Source: Mesonia sp. (GTDB taxonomy: Bacteria; Bacteroidota; Bacteroidia; Flavobacteriales; Flavobacteriaceae). From it: DNA of 48,382 bases. The notes under the pieces are model-generated. The model was not told where the DNA came from. It saw only the letters and a list, made by a program, of their open reading frames with translations, and made no database searches. Location: the NCBI GenBank assembly GCA_012964435.1, contig DTTX01000031.1:1-48382 (forward strand), given 5' to 3'. The translations under genes were made by a program, and so were the position numbers. Positions 8,643 to 17,697 of the stretch are shown piece after piece; positions within the stretch are counted from its first letter, which is position 1, and each line of letters opens with the position of its first letter.

Positions 8643-9899
8643 TTATAAAATCATTCCGGCAGCAACCGTTTCATTGGTGCTTTCATCAATTAAGATGATG
8701 CTTCCGGTATTTCTATTTTCTCGGTAATCGTCTGTCATTAATGGTTTAGTAGTTCTTAATTTTACTCTACTAATATCATTCATTTTTAATGACTTGTCTT
8801 CGGTATTTCTATTATAAGTATTGATGTCGATTTTATACACTACTTCTTTAATCATCGCTCGTTGCTCGTTAGAAGTATGCATGACCGTATATTTTGCTCT
8901 CGGCTTCGCTTCATCTGTATTTAACCAACATAACATCGCATCGATATCTTGCTTAGGTTCTGGCTGATTGTTTGTTTTCACGATCATATCACCACGACTA
9001 ATGTCAATATCATCTTCCAACGTAATAGCTATAGACATCGGTGCAAAAGCTTCTTCTAATTCACCTTCATCAGAATGTACTGCTTTTATGGTTGAAGTAA
9101 ATCCTGAAGGTAAAATAGTTACCTCATCTTTTGGTCTAAAAATTCCGCTGGCAACTCTTCCTGCATAACCTCTAAAATCGATAAAACCTTCACGTTGTGG
9201 TCTTAATACCGTTTGCACAGGAAAACGTGCATCTACTTTATTGATATCACTACTAATATGAAGGGTCTCTAGCTCGTGTAATAAAGGCGAACCTTGATAC
9301 CATTTCATATTTTCTGAACGATTCACCACGTTATCTCCTAACAATGCACTAATCGGAATGTAGCGTACATCTTTGATCAATAATTTAGATGAAAACTCTT
9401 CGAACTGACCAACAATATCATTATATACTTCTTCTGAATAATCTACCAAATCCATCTTATTGATACATACAATAATGTGCGGAATTTGAAGTAAGGAAGC
9501 GATAAATGTGTGACGCTTGGTTTGTTCTATAACACCGTGACGCGCATCAATTAAAATAATCGCTGCATTTGCTGTTGAAGCTCCAGTCACCATATTTCTG
9601 GTATACTGAATGTGTCCCGGAGTATCTGCAATGATAAACTTACGTTTAGGAGTCGTGAAATAGCGATAGGCTACATCGATGGTGATCCCTTGTTCACGTT
9701 CATCTTTTAAACCATCGGTAAACATGGCTAAATCGACACCTTCGTGACCTTTTTTCTTACTAGAGTTTTCTACTGCTTCGATCTGATCTTCAAAAATAGA
9801 TTTAGAATCGTATAAAAGTCTACCGATTAAGGTACTTTTTCCGTCGTCTACACTTCCGGCAGTTGTAAATCTTAGTAATTGGTTTTTATCTATTTGCAT
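8643..9899 (-). CDS. cysN: Sulfate adenylyltransferase subunit 1 (GTPase) CysN
   Basis: GTP-hydrolysing subunit of ATP sulfurylase, driving APS formation by CysD. It shows the EF-Tu-like G motifs: GSVDDGKST (about residues 15-23), DTPGHIQYTRN and NKMD, followed by beta-barrel domains with TVLRPQREG. The frame opens upstream at 9923, but I chose ATG 9899, giving MQIDKNQLLRFTTAGSVDDG, the usual spacing to the P-loop (418 aa). No fused CysC kinase domain is present; cysC is a separate gene here. It is separated from cysD by 140 bp, in which I see no clear hairpin or gene. Confidence 0.95.
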   Translation of the reverse strand: MQIDKNQLLRFTTAGSVDDGKSTLIGRLLYDSKSIFEDQIEAVENSSKKKGHEGVDLAMFTDGLKDEREQGITIDVAYRYFTTPKRKFIIADTPGHIQYTRNMVTGASTANAAIILIDARHGVIEQTKRHTFIASLLQIPHIIVCINKMDLVDYSEEVYNDIVGQFEEFSSKLLIKDVRYIPISALLGDNVVNRSENMKWYQGSPLLHELETLHISSDINKVDARFPVQTVLRPQREGFIDFRGYAGRVASGIFRPKDEVTILPSGFTSTIKAVHSDEGELEEAFAPMSIAITLEDDIDISRGDMIVKTNNQPEPKQDIDAMLCWLNTDEAKPRAKYTVMHTSNEQRAMIKEVVYKIDINTYNRNTEDKSLKMNDISRVKLRTTKPLMTDDYRENRNTGSIILIDESTNETVAAGMIL

Positions 9900-10039
9900 T
9901 GGTTTAAATTTTAAGCTTACCAATTTTGCAGCAATCTCGAAATTATTGTTTCTCTACAAGCTATTGGTAAAAAGGTGTTTTTTTTGAAAAACTTTATCAA
10001 TTAATCATAATATATTCACAAAACAAAAAAGGCAATTTT

Positions 10040-10945
10040 CTAGAAATAACCTTCTCTTTTTCTGTCTTCCATCGCAGTTTCAGAACGCTTATCATCAGAA
10101 CGATTTCCACGCTCGGTTTGACGCATCGTTGAAACTTCTAAAGCAACTTTCTCTAACGTATCGGCATCACTTTCAATACCACCGGTAATGGTAATATCTC
10201 CTAAAGTTCTAAATCTAATTTTCTTAGTAACGATCTCTTCGTGTTCTTCTAACTTCAAAAATTCTGAATTAGGGATCCAAGAACCGTTTCTCATCACCAC
10301 TTCTCTTTCGTGTGCTAAATACAATGAAGGAATTTGAATGTTTTCACGCTGAATGTAGTTCCACACATCCATCTCGGTCCAGTTACTAATTGGGAAAGCT
10401 CTAAAATGTTCTCCTTCAAAATGTTTTCCGTTAAGTAAGTTCCAAAGTTCCGGACGTTGATTCTTAGGATCCCATTGCCCGAAATCGTCACGATGTGAGA
10501 AGAAACGTTCTTTTGCTCGTGCTTTCTCTTCATCACGACGCCCGCCACCAATCGCACAATCTACTTTGTTTTCTTCAATAGCATCTAAAAGCGTGGTGAT
10601 CTGTAAAGCGTTACGCGTTGCATTTTTTCCTTTTTCTTCCTGAACGCGACCTTTATCGATCGATTCTTGTACCGAACCTACGATTAATCTTGCGCCTAAA
10701 CTTTCAATAAGATCATCTCTAAATTTGATCGTTTCCGGGAAGTTATGGCCGGTATCTACGTGCATTAACGCAAATGGAATTTTACACGGGTAAAATGCTT
10801 TTTTTGCCAAATGAGTTACTAAAATGGAATCTTTTCCTCCGGAAAAAAGGATCACCGGATTTTGAAATTGAGCGTAAACTTCTCGCAATATGTAAATTGC
10901 TTCCGACTCTAATTCGTCTAAATAATTTAAATAATATTTACTCAT
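10040..10945 (-). CDS. cysD: Sulfate adenylyltransferase subunit 2 CysD
   Basis: Catalytic subunit of ATP sulfurylase, converting ATP and sulfate to APS. The PP-loop motif SGGKDS sits at residues 35-40. GGGRRDEEKARAKERFFSHRD and the C-terminal TERGNRSDDK segment are hallmarks of CysD. Its 301-residue length is normal. The start overlaps the cysC stop by 8 bp, so the two are likely translationally coupled. It acts as a heterodimer with the CysN encoded just downstream. Confidence 0.96.
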   Translation of the reverse strand: MSKYYLNYLDELESEAIYILREVYAQFQNPVILFSGGKDSILVTHLAKKAFYPCKIPFALMHVDTGHNFPETIKFRDDLIESLGARLIVGSVQESIDKGRVQEEKGKNATRNALQITTLLDAIEENKVDCAIGGGRRDEEKARAKERFFSHRDDFGQWDPKNQRPELWNLLNGKHFEGEHFRAFPISNWTEMDVWNYIQRENIQIPSLYLAHEREVVMRNGSWIPNSEFLKLEEHEEIVTKKIRFRTLGDITITGGIESDADTLEKVALEVSTMRQTERGNRSDDKRSETAMEDRKREGYF

Positions 10946-11543
10946 GACTTGGCAATTCTAGTTTTGTTTTAATTTGATCCATAATAATTTGTATGGATTC
11001 TGCTATGGTTTCTTTTTCAGAATTTACTACTACATCAGGATTTTCAGGCTCTTCATAAGGAGCGCTAATTCCTGTAAAATTCTTTATTTCTCCATTTCTG
11101 GCTTTTTGGTAAAGTCCCTTTACATCACGCTTTTCACAAGCTTCTACACTTGCTTTTACATAAATTTCGATAAAGTTCTCTTTACCAACAATTTGCTTGA
11201 TCTTTTCTCGGTCTTTTTGTAGTGGAGAAATGAAAGCCGCTAAGGTAACAACTCCTGCATCGATAAACAACTTTGCGGCTTCTGCAATTCTTCTAAGGTT
11301 CTCTTTTCTGCCTTCCGGAGTAAAATCTAGATCGGTATTTAAACCTCTTCTAATATTATCACCGTCTAAAACATAAGTTCGTAAACCTTGCTCGTGCAGC
11401 GCCACTTCTACCTGATTGGCTAAAGTAGATTTTCCTGAACCGCTAAGCCCTGTAAACCAAATTAATAAACTGTTATGTTTATTTTGTTTTCTACGATGCT
11501 CAACGCTTACGTTATAATCTTGCTGAATAACGTTCTTATTCAT
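10938..11543 (-). CDS. cysC: Adenylylsulfate kinase CysC
   Basis: Phosphorylates APS to PAPS. The 201-residue protein has the Walker A motif GLSGSGKST (32-40), the APS-binding stretch DGDNIRRGLN and the FISPLQKDRE segment. It overlaps cysD by 8 bp and the DUF2061 gene by 8 bp, so it sits in the middle of a coupled operon. Standalone CysC next to a polysaccharide locus suggests PAPS is wanted as a sulfuryl donor, assimilation being the alternative. No APS or PAPS reductase gene is in the window. Confidence 0.96.
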   Translation of the reverse strand: MNKNVIQQDYNVSVEHRRKQNKHNSLLIWFTGLSGSGKSTLANQVEVALHEQGLRTYVLDGDNIRRGLNTDLDFTPEGRKENLRRIAEAAKLFIDAGVVTLAAFISPLQKDREKIKQIVGKENFIEIYVKASVEACEKRDVKGLYQKARNGEIKNFTGISAPYEEPENPDVVVNSEKETIAESIQIIMDQIKTKLELPSHE

Positions 11544-12009
11544 TTTCTTTATTTTTTGCTGAAGCTTCTACTTCTTCATAATACGTAATCCCGAAATTGG
11601 TTTTATACCATAAACGTTCATGAACGTAATATAAAATCATCTTTGTTATTACTTCAGTCAGTCCAATTTTCATCCCGGTATAAGGATCGCCTGAAATTGC
11701 CCAACCTAATAGCGTTGTGTCTAAAGTACCAATAATTCTCCAAGTAATGGTTTTGGCAATGTGGCGTTTTCTACTATTTAAGAGTTCTTTTTTCTTGTTA
11801 AGGTCTGCTTTTGCCCAAATGCGTTCATGAAAATAATACAGTAGAGGTTTGGTAATTAACTCGGCTGTACCTAACATCATTCCGGTTTCAGAATTATCGA
11901 TCACCGAACCTAAGAAAATAGTGTCTAACGTCCCTAAAGTCCGCCAAGTGACGGCCTTCGCAATATGACGCTTTTGTGCTATTTTTACCTTCCTATTCTT
12001 CTCTTCCAT
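11536..12009 (-). CDS. Tandem DUF2061 membrane protein
   Basis: 157-residue protein made of two homologous DUF2061 units of about 60 aa each. Unit 1 is near residues 13-68 (KRHIAKAVTWRTLGTLDT ... YYFHERIWAK) and unit 2 near 80-137 (KRHIAKTITWRIIGTLDT ... YYVHERLWYK). Each has two hydrophobic stretches, so four short membrane segments are likely. It is the first gene of the sulfate-activation operon and overlaps cysC by 8 bp. DUF2061 has no established function. The tight coupling suggests a role in sulfate uptake or in handling APS/PAPS, but that is inference from position only. Confidence 0.85.
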   Translation of the reverse strand: MEEKNRKVKIAQKRHIAKAVTWRTLGTLDTIFLGSVIDNSETGMMLGTAELITKPLLYYFHERIWAKADLNKKKELLNSRKRHIAKTITWRIIGTLDTTLLGWAISGDPYTGMKIGLTEVITKMILYYVHERLWYKTNFGITYYEEVEASAKNKENE

Positions 12010-12027
12010 CTAATCTTAAACAAAGAA

Positions 12028-13236
12028 CTATTTATAGATTCCGCAGAAATCCAATATTACTTTTTCTTCTGAAATCTCTAAATTTTTAAATTCATTGTGA
12101 GCTACTAAAAATACAATAATATCTGCTTTCTTAGTTGCTTCATTATAATCGGTAAGTTTAAAAACCTGATGACTTTCTACATTAGGCTCTACAATATAAT
12201 AATCTTCGTCTTGTGCATTTTGAAGTACACGCTGAACGATATATTTAGCCGGGGATTCTCTTAAATCATCAATATTCGGTTTGAACGCTAAACCCATTAA
12301 TGCAATTGAAGGCTTACGATGATGTTTTAATTCAAACTCTTGTTTAGCTTTTACAACTTGCTCGGCACACCAAAACGATTTATAATTATTAATTTCTCTT
12401 GCCTTCCCTATGATTTGAGATTCCATCGGAAATTCTGAAACTATAAAATATGGATCTACCGCAATACAATGACCTCCTACGCCACAACCCGGTTGCAAAA
12501 TATTTACTCTCGGGTGTTTGTTTGCTAAATCGATCAGTTCCCAAACATTGATTCCTGCTTTATCGCAAATAAGCGAAAGCTCGTTTGCAAAAGCGATCTG
12601 AACATCTCTTGATGAATTTTCGGTAAGCTTACACATTTCTGCCGTACGGGCATTGGTAGCGTGTAATTCACCTTTTACAAAGTCTTTATAAAAAGCTATT
12701 GCTTTTTGAGTTGATGCTTCATCTACTCCGCCAATTACGCGATCGTTATGCACCAATTCGTACATCACATTACCCGGTAAAACTCGCTCCGGGCAATAAG
12801 CTATATGAATTTTATTTTCTAATTCTGGTCTTTCTGTATAAATATAATCACGCATTTTCTCTGTCGTCCCTACCGGGGAAGTCGACTCTATAATGTATAG
12901 ATCATTTTCTTTTAAATGCGGAATAATTTCTTTGGTAGCAGCTTCTACATAAGAAATATCGGGTTCGTGATTTCCTTTGAAAGGAGTGGGCACCACCACC
13001 AAATAAGTTGATGCTGCTTCAATTTTAGTTCCGGCTTTTAAGTAACCTTTCTCTACTGCTTGCGCAACGGCATCTCCTAAATCAGGCTCTACGATATGAA
13101 TTTTTCCTTGGTTGATGGTTTCAACAACTTCCGGATTAATATCTACACCAAAAACCTCAACGCCATTGCTGGCAATTAGTGCTGAAGTGGGTAAACCTAT
13201 ATATCCTAAACCTACGGTGGTTACTTTTGGTGTCAT
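12028..13236 (-). CDS. wecC: UDP-N-acetyl-D-mannosamine dehydrogenase WecC
   Basis: NAD-dependent oxidation of UDP-ManNAc to UDP-ManNAcA, a precursor of acidic surface polysaccharides. The Rossmann motif GLGYIGLPTSALIA begins at residue 9. ESTSPVGTTEKM and the catalytic-cysteine region GCGVGGHCIAVDPYF are present. The 402-residue length is normal. The upstream wecB makes its substrate. A TATTTTTG element 25 bp before the start may give it its own promoter. Related UDP-GlcNAc/UDP-Glc dehydrogenases are the alternative, but the adjacent 2-epimerase supports WecC. Confidence 0.93.
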   Translation of the reverse strand: MTPKVTTVGLGYIGLPTSALIASNGVEVFGVDINPEVVETINQGKIHIVEPDLGDAVAQAVEKGYLKAGTKIEAASTYLVVVPTPFKGNHEPDISYVEAATKEIIPHLKENDLYIIESTSPVGTTEKMRDYIYTERPELENKIHIAYCPERVLPGNVMYELVHNDRVIGGVDEASTQKAIAFYKDFVKGELHATNARTAEMCKLTENSSRDVQIAFANELSLICDKAGINVWELIDLANKHPRVNILQPGCGVGGHCIAVDPYFIVSEFPMESQIIGKAREINNYKSFWCAEQVVKAKQEFELKHHRKPSIALMGLAFKPNIDDLRESPAKYIVQRVLQNAQDEDYYIVEPNVESHQVFKLTDYNEATKKADIIVFLVAHNEFKNLEISEEKVILDFCGIYK

Positions 13237-13260
13237 ACATTTATTTCTTTAAGCAATCTG

Positions 13261-13268
13261 CAAAAATA
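13261..13268 (-). promoter_or_regulatory. Candidate Bacteroidota -7 element upstream of wecC
   Basis: On the minus strand this reads TATTTTTG, matching TAnnTTTG, about 25 bp before the wecC ATG and just past the wecB stop. I found no convincing -33 TTG at the expected distance. Confidence 0.35.
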
Positions 13269-13281
13269 AGATTTTCAACGA

Positions 13282-14409
13282 TTAAGCCTTAGCCTTCATA
13301 AAAGAAATTATTCGTTCGCTCGCTTTACCATCACCATAAGGATTATGAAGCTTACTTAGCGTTTGGTAATAACTTGTATCGTCTAATAATCTTTGAGTTT
13401 CTGTGGTGATTTTTTCAGCATCTGTACCTACTAAAATTACCGTTCCGGCTTTTACTGCTTCAGGACGTTCGGTAATTTCTCGCATCACCAAAACCGGTTT
13501 TCCTAAACTTGGCGCTTCTTCTTGTACGCCACCGCTATCGGTAATAATGAGGTAAGATTTTTCCATTAACCAAACAAATGCCGGATAATTAAGCGGAGCA
13601 ATCAATTCTATATTTTCAATCTCTGAAAGTAGGTCGTACACCGGTTTTTGCACATTCGGATTTAAATGTACCGGATAGACCAACTGACAATCAGGATTCT
13701 TTTCTGCTATTTCTTTTAAGGCTTTACAGATATTAATAAACCCGTCACCGTGATTTTCACGACGATGACCGGTGACTAAAATTATTTTTTTTGTAGTATC
13801 AACTTCTTGTTGAACCATTTCAATCTCTTGATCTGTGTAATTTTGTTGTTGAATTTTATCGACACTAAATAATAAAGCATCGATCACCGTATTACCGGTA
13901 ATAGTAATGTTTTCTTCAGAAACTGCTTCGTTAACTAAGTTTTCTTTTGAACGATCTGTGGGTGGAAAATGATAATCGGCCAACCTCCCGGCGATCGATC
14001 TATTGATTTCTTCGGGGAAAGGAGCTCGTTTATTAAAAGTACGAAGTCCTGCTTCAACGTGGCAAACTTCTGCACCATTATAAAAAGCAGCTAAAGCAGC
14101 AGCCATTGTAGTTGTGGTATCTCCGTGAACATAAACATAATCGGGCTGGAAGTCTTCCAACACCGGTTTCATATTTTCTATGATACCTGCAGTTAATGAA
14201 TACAGGTTTTGGTTAGGTTTCATTAAATCTAAATCGTAATCGGGCGTTATTTCAAAAAAATCTAATACCTGATCGAGCATTTCTCGATGCTGAGCCGTGA
14301 TGCAAACTTTCGTTTCGAAAATGTCCTGATGTTTTTGAAAAGCCTTTACTAATGGAGCCATTTTAATAGCTTCCGGGCGTGTGCCAAATACGATTAGATT
14401 TTTCTTCAT
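13282..14409 (-). CDS. wecB: UDP-N-acetylglucosamine 2-epimerase (non-hydrolysing) WecB
   Basis: Interconverts UDP-GlcNAc and UDP-ManNAc. It has GTRPEAIKMAPLV at the N-terminus, VHGDTTTTMAAALAAF, VEAGLRTFNKRAPFPEE, GHRRENHGDG and TDSGGVQEEAPSLGKPVL, all family signatures. The frame extends upstream to a TTG at 14448, but ATG 14409 (MKKNLIVFGTRPEA, 375 aa) places the first beta-strand correctly and shares one base with the rmlD stop (TAATG). It feeds the WecC encoded next. Confidence 0.95.
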   Translation of the reverse strand: MKKNLIVFGTRPEAIKMAPLVKAFQKHQDIFETKVCITAQHREMLDQVLDFFEITPDYDLDLMKPNQNLYSLTAGIIENMKPVLEDFQPDYVYVHGDTTTTMAAALAAFYNGAEVCHVEAGLRTFNKRAPFPEEINRSIAGRLADYHFPPTDRSKENLVNEAVSEENITITGNTVIDALLFSVDKIQQQNYTDQEIEMVQQEVDTTKKIILVTGHRRENHGDGFINICKALKEIAEKNPDCQLVYPVHLNPNVQKPVYDLLSEIENIELIAPLNYPAFVWLMEKSYLIITDSGGVQEEAPSLGKPVLVMREITERPEAVKAGTVILVGTDAEKITTETQRLLDDTSYYQTLSKLHNPYGDGKASERIISFMKAKA

Positions 14410-15260
14410 TAAAGACTTTTTTGCAAATCTGCTAAACTCTGCTGCCAAGTTGGAATATTGACTCCTAAACTTTTCTTAATTTTTTCTTTCAATAAGACAC
14501 TGTTATTCGGTCTCTTAGCAATTGTTTTGTATTCGTTAGAAGCAATTAATTCAACGTCATCTAATTTATTAGCATTGGTAAAGATCGCTTTTGCAAAACC
14601 GTACCAAGTGGCCTCGCCTTCATTACTGAAATGATAGACACCGTATGCTGTTTTTTGTTCAGAAATTATTTGCAGTACTGCAAATGCCAAATCGTTTGCG
14701 TTGGTGGGTGTTCCTTTTTGTTCTGTTGTAATTTTTAAAACACAGTTTTCTTCATTTGCTTTTCGAAGCATCGTATTGAAAAAATTATGACCAAATTCTG
14801 AATACAACCAAGAAGTTCTTAATATGAAATATTCAGCTAAATTCTGCTGAATATATTCTTCTCCTTTCAACTTTGATGCTCCGTAAATATTGATGGGATT
14901 CACTTGATCTTCTTCCACATAAGCTGAATCTTTTTCGCCATCAAATACATAATCTGTACTAATATGAATAAGCTTTACGCCGAATTCTGCACAAGCTTTA
15001 GCTATATTTTTAGCGCCTTCAGCATTAACTAAAAAAGATTTCTCTTCTTCAGATTTGGCTTTTTCAACGTTTGTATAAGCAGCACAATTTATACACCAAT
15101 CGTAGTTTCCCTCTTTAAAAGCTTCGTTCACTTTTTCAGCATCAGTGATATTTAAATTGACAGAAGAGAAATAGTGAAGTTCTAATTCTGAAAAGTTGGA
15201 AGCTTGCTTTTTAATGCATTGTCCTAATTGTCCGTTAGCACCGGTTACTAAAACTTTCAT
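14409..15260 (-). CDS. rmlD: dTDP-4-dehydrorhamnose reductase RmlD
   Basis: Last step of dTDP-L-rhamnose synthesis, an NAD(P)H-dependent reduction. It shows GANGQLGQ (7-14), CAAYTNVEKAKSEEE, STDYVFDG, the YGASK catalytic pair and RTSWLYSEFGHNFF, all typical of RmlD, and 283 residues is normal. It overlaps rmlC by 4 bp upstream and wecB by 1 bp downstream, so the rhamnose and ManNAcA pathways are transcriptionally linked. Confidence 0.95.
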   Translation of the reverse strand: MKVLVTGANGQLGQCIKKQASNFSELELHYFSSVNLNITDAEKVNEAFKEGNYDWCINCAAYTNVEKAKSEEEKSFLVNAEGAKNIAKACAEFGVKLIHISTDYVFDGEKDSAYVEEDQVNPINIYGASKLKGEEYIQQNLAEYFILRTSWLYSEFGHNFFNTMLRKANEENCVLKITTEQKGTPTNANDLAFAVLQIISEQKTAYGVYHFSNEGEATWYGFAKAIFTNANKLDDVELIASNEYKTIAKRPNNSVLLKEKIKKSLGVNIPTWQQSLADLQKSL

Positions 15261-15805
15261 GACTTTTTGAATTCTTCGAAGGTTGGTAATTCTTGATCTT
15301 TTTCTGAAAGAATTAATTGTTCTTTAGGCAAGTGCCAGTCGATATTTAAAGTTTCGTCACTATAAATAATTCCTGCTTCTGAAGCTTTGTTGTAGTAATT
15401 ATCGCATTTGTAAGCGAAAATAGCTTCATCTGAAATGGTAATAAAAGCGTGACCAAAGCCTTTGGGAACAAAGAGTTGATGGTTATTTTGTTCATTTAGA
15501 ATAATGCTGAAGGTTTCACCAAAAGTTTCTGAGCCTTCTCGAAGATCGACCACCACATCCATCACTTCACCTTTAATCACTCGCACTAATTTTGCTTGCG
15601 CGTGCTCTCCTTTTTGCAAATGAAAACCTCGTAAAGTACCTTTTTTAGAAATTGATTGATTGTCTTGCACAAAATTAACTTCTAAACCAGTTTCTTTTAG
15701 GAAAGTTTCTTCATTAAAGCTTTCAAAAAATGAACCACGATCGTCTTCGAAAACGCGTGGTTTTATAATTAAGCAGTCTTTTAAAGGTGTCTTTTCTATC
15801 TGCAT
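15257..15805 (-). CDS. rmlC: dTDP-4-dehydrorhamnose 3,5-epimerase RmlC
   Basis: Cupin-fold epimerase of the rhamnose pathway. Characteristic segments are FEDDRGSFFESF, FVQDNQSISKKGTLRGFHLQ (the HLQ holds an active-site His), KLVRVIKGEVMDVVVDLR and VPKGFGHAF. I place the start at ATG 15805 (MQIEKTPLKDC, 182 aa) rather than the longer frame opening at 15835. The shorter start matches the family length and follows the rmlA stop by one base. Confidence 0.95.
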   Translation of the reverse strand: MQIEKTPLKDCLIIKPRVFEDDRGSFFESFNEETFLKETGLEVNFVQDNQSISKKGTLRGFHLQKGEHAQAKLVRVIKGEVMDVVVDLREGSETFGETFSIILNEQNNHQLFVPKGFGHAFITISDEAIFAYKCDNYYNKASEAGIIYSDETLNIDWHLPKEQLILSEKDQELPTFEEFKKS

Positions 15806-15806
15806 C

Positions 15807-16658
15807 TTAATATTGTAGATTTTTTGCGTAACCACTTTTTAATAAGGAGGCTACTTGCTTTTTCATTTCTTCTTTAGTAATATACCCCATTTTATAAGCT
15901 ACTTCTTCTATAGAACCTACTTTTAGTCCTTGACGTTCTTCGATAGCTTCTACAAAATTCGAAGCTTGCATTAAAGATTTAAAAGTGCCGGTATCTAACC
16001 AAGCGGTTCCTTTATCGAGAATACTTACGCTAAGTTTTCCTTTATTTAAGTAAGCATTATTCACATCGGTAATTTCTAATTCGCCGCGATCACTAGGCTT
16101 AATATTTTTAGCGATTTCGACCACTTCATTATCGTAAAAATAAATTCCGGGAACGGCGTAACGCGATTTGGGTTGTTTTGGTTTTTCTTCAATAGAAATC
16201 GCTTTTCCTTCATCATCAAACTCAACCACTCCATAACGCTCAGGATCGTTAACGTGATATGCATAAATCACTCCGCCATCAGGATCGTTATTGCTTTGTA
16301 AAAGTTCATCCATCCCTGAACCGTAAAAGATATTATCGCCTAAAATAAGCGCTACTTTGTCTTTGCCTATAAATTCTTCTCCAATAATAAATGCTTCTGC
16401 TAAACCATTTGGATTTTCTTGAACAGCATATTGAAAATGACAACCTAAATTCTTCCCATCGCCTAGCAATTGCTCGAATAATGGTAAATCTTTTGGAGTT
16501 GAAATGATCAAGATTTCTTTTATTCCGGCAGACATTAACGTAGCTAACGGATAATAGATCATAGGTTTATCGTAAACCGGCATAAGCTGTTTACTTACCG
16601 CGATGGTTAACGGATGTAATCTTGTGCCAGAACCTCCTGCGAGAATAATACCTTTCAT
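15807..16658 (-). CDS. rmlA: Glucose-1-phosphate thymidylyltransferase RmlA
   Basis: Makes dTDP-glucose from glucose-1-phosphate and dTTP, the committing step to dTDP-rhamnose. Nucleotidyltransferase motif [11 protein letters not shown], then [43 protein letters not shown] and WLDTGT, as expected. The 283-residue length fits short RmlA enzymes (family average near 290). It lies between rmlB and rmlC in the run rmlB-rmlA-rmlC-rmlD. Confidence 0.96.
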   Translation of the reverse strand: MKGIILAGGSGTRLHPLTIAVSKQLMPVYDKPMIYYPLATLMSAGIKEILIISTPKDLPLFEQLLGDGKNLGCHFQYAVQENPNGLAEAFIIGEEFIGKDKVALILGDNIFYGSGMDELLQSNNDPDGGVIYAYHVNDPERYGVVEFDDEGKAISIEEKPKQPKSRYAVPGIYFYDNEVVEIAKNIKPSDRGELEITDVNNAYLNKGKLSVSILDKGTAWLDTGTFKSLMQASNFVEAIEERQGLKVGSIEEVAYKMGYITKEEMKKQVASLLKSGYAKNLQY

Positions 16659-16683
16659 AACAAATCCTATTTTTTGGTGAGTT

Positions 16684-17694
16684 TTATTTACTGTATTTTT
16701 CTAAATACCATTTGATGGTCTTCTTGATACCGGTCTCGAAAGTTTCTTCTGCTTTCCAGCCTAAATTATCTTCAATTTTAGTGGCGTCGATCGCATATCT
16801 GAAATCATGCCCCGGACGGTCTTTTACGAAAGTTATTAATTCACTATAATTTTTTTGATTTGCTCTCGGCTTTTCTTCATCTAAAATGGAGCAGATTTTT
16901 TCAGCAATGTATAGGTTTTTACGCTCGTTGCGACCGCCTATATTGTAAGTCTCTCCTAAATTTCCTTTAGCTATTGCTAACTCAATACCTTTACAATGAT
17001 CGAGTACATACAACCAATCGCGAATATTGGTTCCTTCCCCGTAAATAGGAATATTTTCTTCGTGGATCGCTTTTCTAATAATTGTCGGGATTAATTTTTC
17101 ATCGTGTTGATGCGGACCGTAATTATTAGAACAGTTAGTCGTTACTACAGGCATTCCGTAAGTATGAAAGTAACTTCTTACTAATAAATCTGAAGAGGCT
17201 TTAGATGCGCTGTACGGACTATTAGGCGCGTATGGTGTTTCTTCTGTAAATAGACCTTCATCGCCTAAGGTGCCATAAACTTCGTCGGTAGAAACGTGCA
17301 GAAAACGAGCACTCTTAAACTCTTCTTTAATGCTGAATGGCTCATGCATCCAAAGTTTATAAGCGGTTTGTAAAAGATTGAAAGTTCCGTTAATGTTGGT
17401 TTCTATAAACGCTGAAGGATCTGAGATCGAATTATCTACATGTGACTCTGCCGCAAAATGAATGATCTCATCAAATTGATATTCTGCAAATAAATCATGA
17501 ATCAATTTTAGATCGCAAATATCTCCCTGAATAAATGTATAGTTTTCAGCTTCAGGGTTTTTGATATTTTCTAAGTTACCTGCATAGGTTAACTTGTCTA
17601 AATTGATAATATGATGTTCACCTTTTTCAACTTGATAGTTAACGTAATTACTTCCTATAAAACCAGCACCGCCGGTAACTAATATTTTTTTCAT
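16684..17694 (-). CDS. rmlB: dTDP-glucose 4,6-dehydratase RmlB
   Basis: SDR-family dehydratase producing dTDP-4-keto-6-deoxyglucose. [11 protein letters not shown] (8-18) binds [22 protein letters not shown], the YSASK catalytic pair, [18 protein letters not shown] and the NIGG segment are all RmlB signatures. At 336 residues it is full length. It is the first of the four rml genes, 4 bp after the stop of the Wzz-like gene. Confidence 0.96.
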   Translation of the reverse strand: MKKILVTGGAGFIGSNYVNYQVEKGEHHIINLDKLTYAGNLENIKNPEAENYTFIQGDICDLKLIHDLFAEYQFDEIIHFAAESHVDNSISDPSAFIETNINGTFNLLQTAYKLWMHEPFSIKEEFKSARFLHVSTDEVYGTLGDEGLFTEETPYAPNSPYSASKASSDLLVRSYFHTYGMPVVTTNCSNNYGPHQHDEKLIPTIIRKAIHEENIPIYGEGTNIRDWLYVLDHCKGIELAIAKGNLGETYNIGGRNERKNLYIAEKICSILDEEKPRANQKNYSELITFVKDRPGHDFRYAIDATKIEDNLGWKAEETFETGIKKTIKWYLEKYSK

Positions 17695-17697
17695 TAT

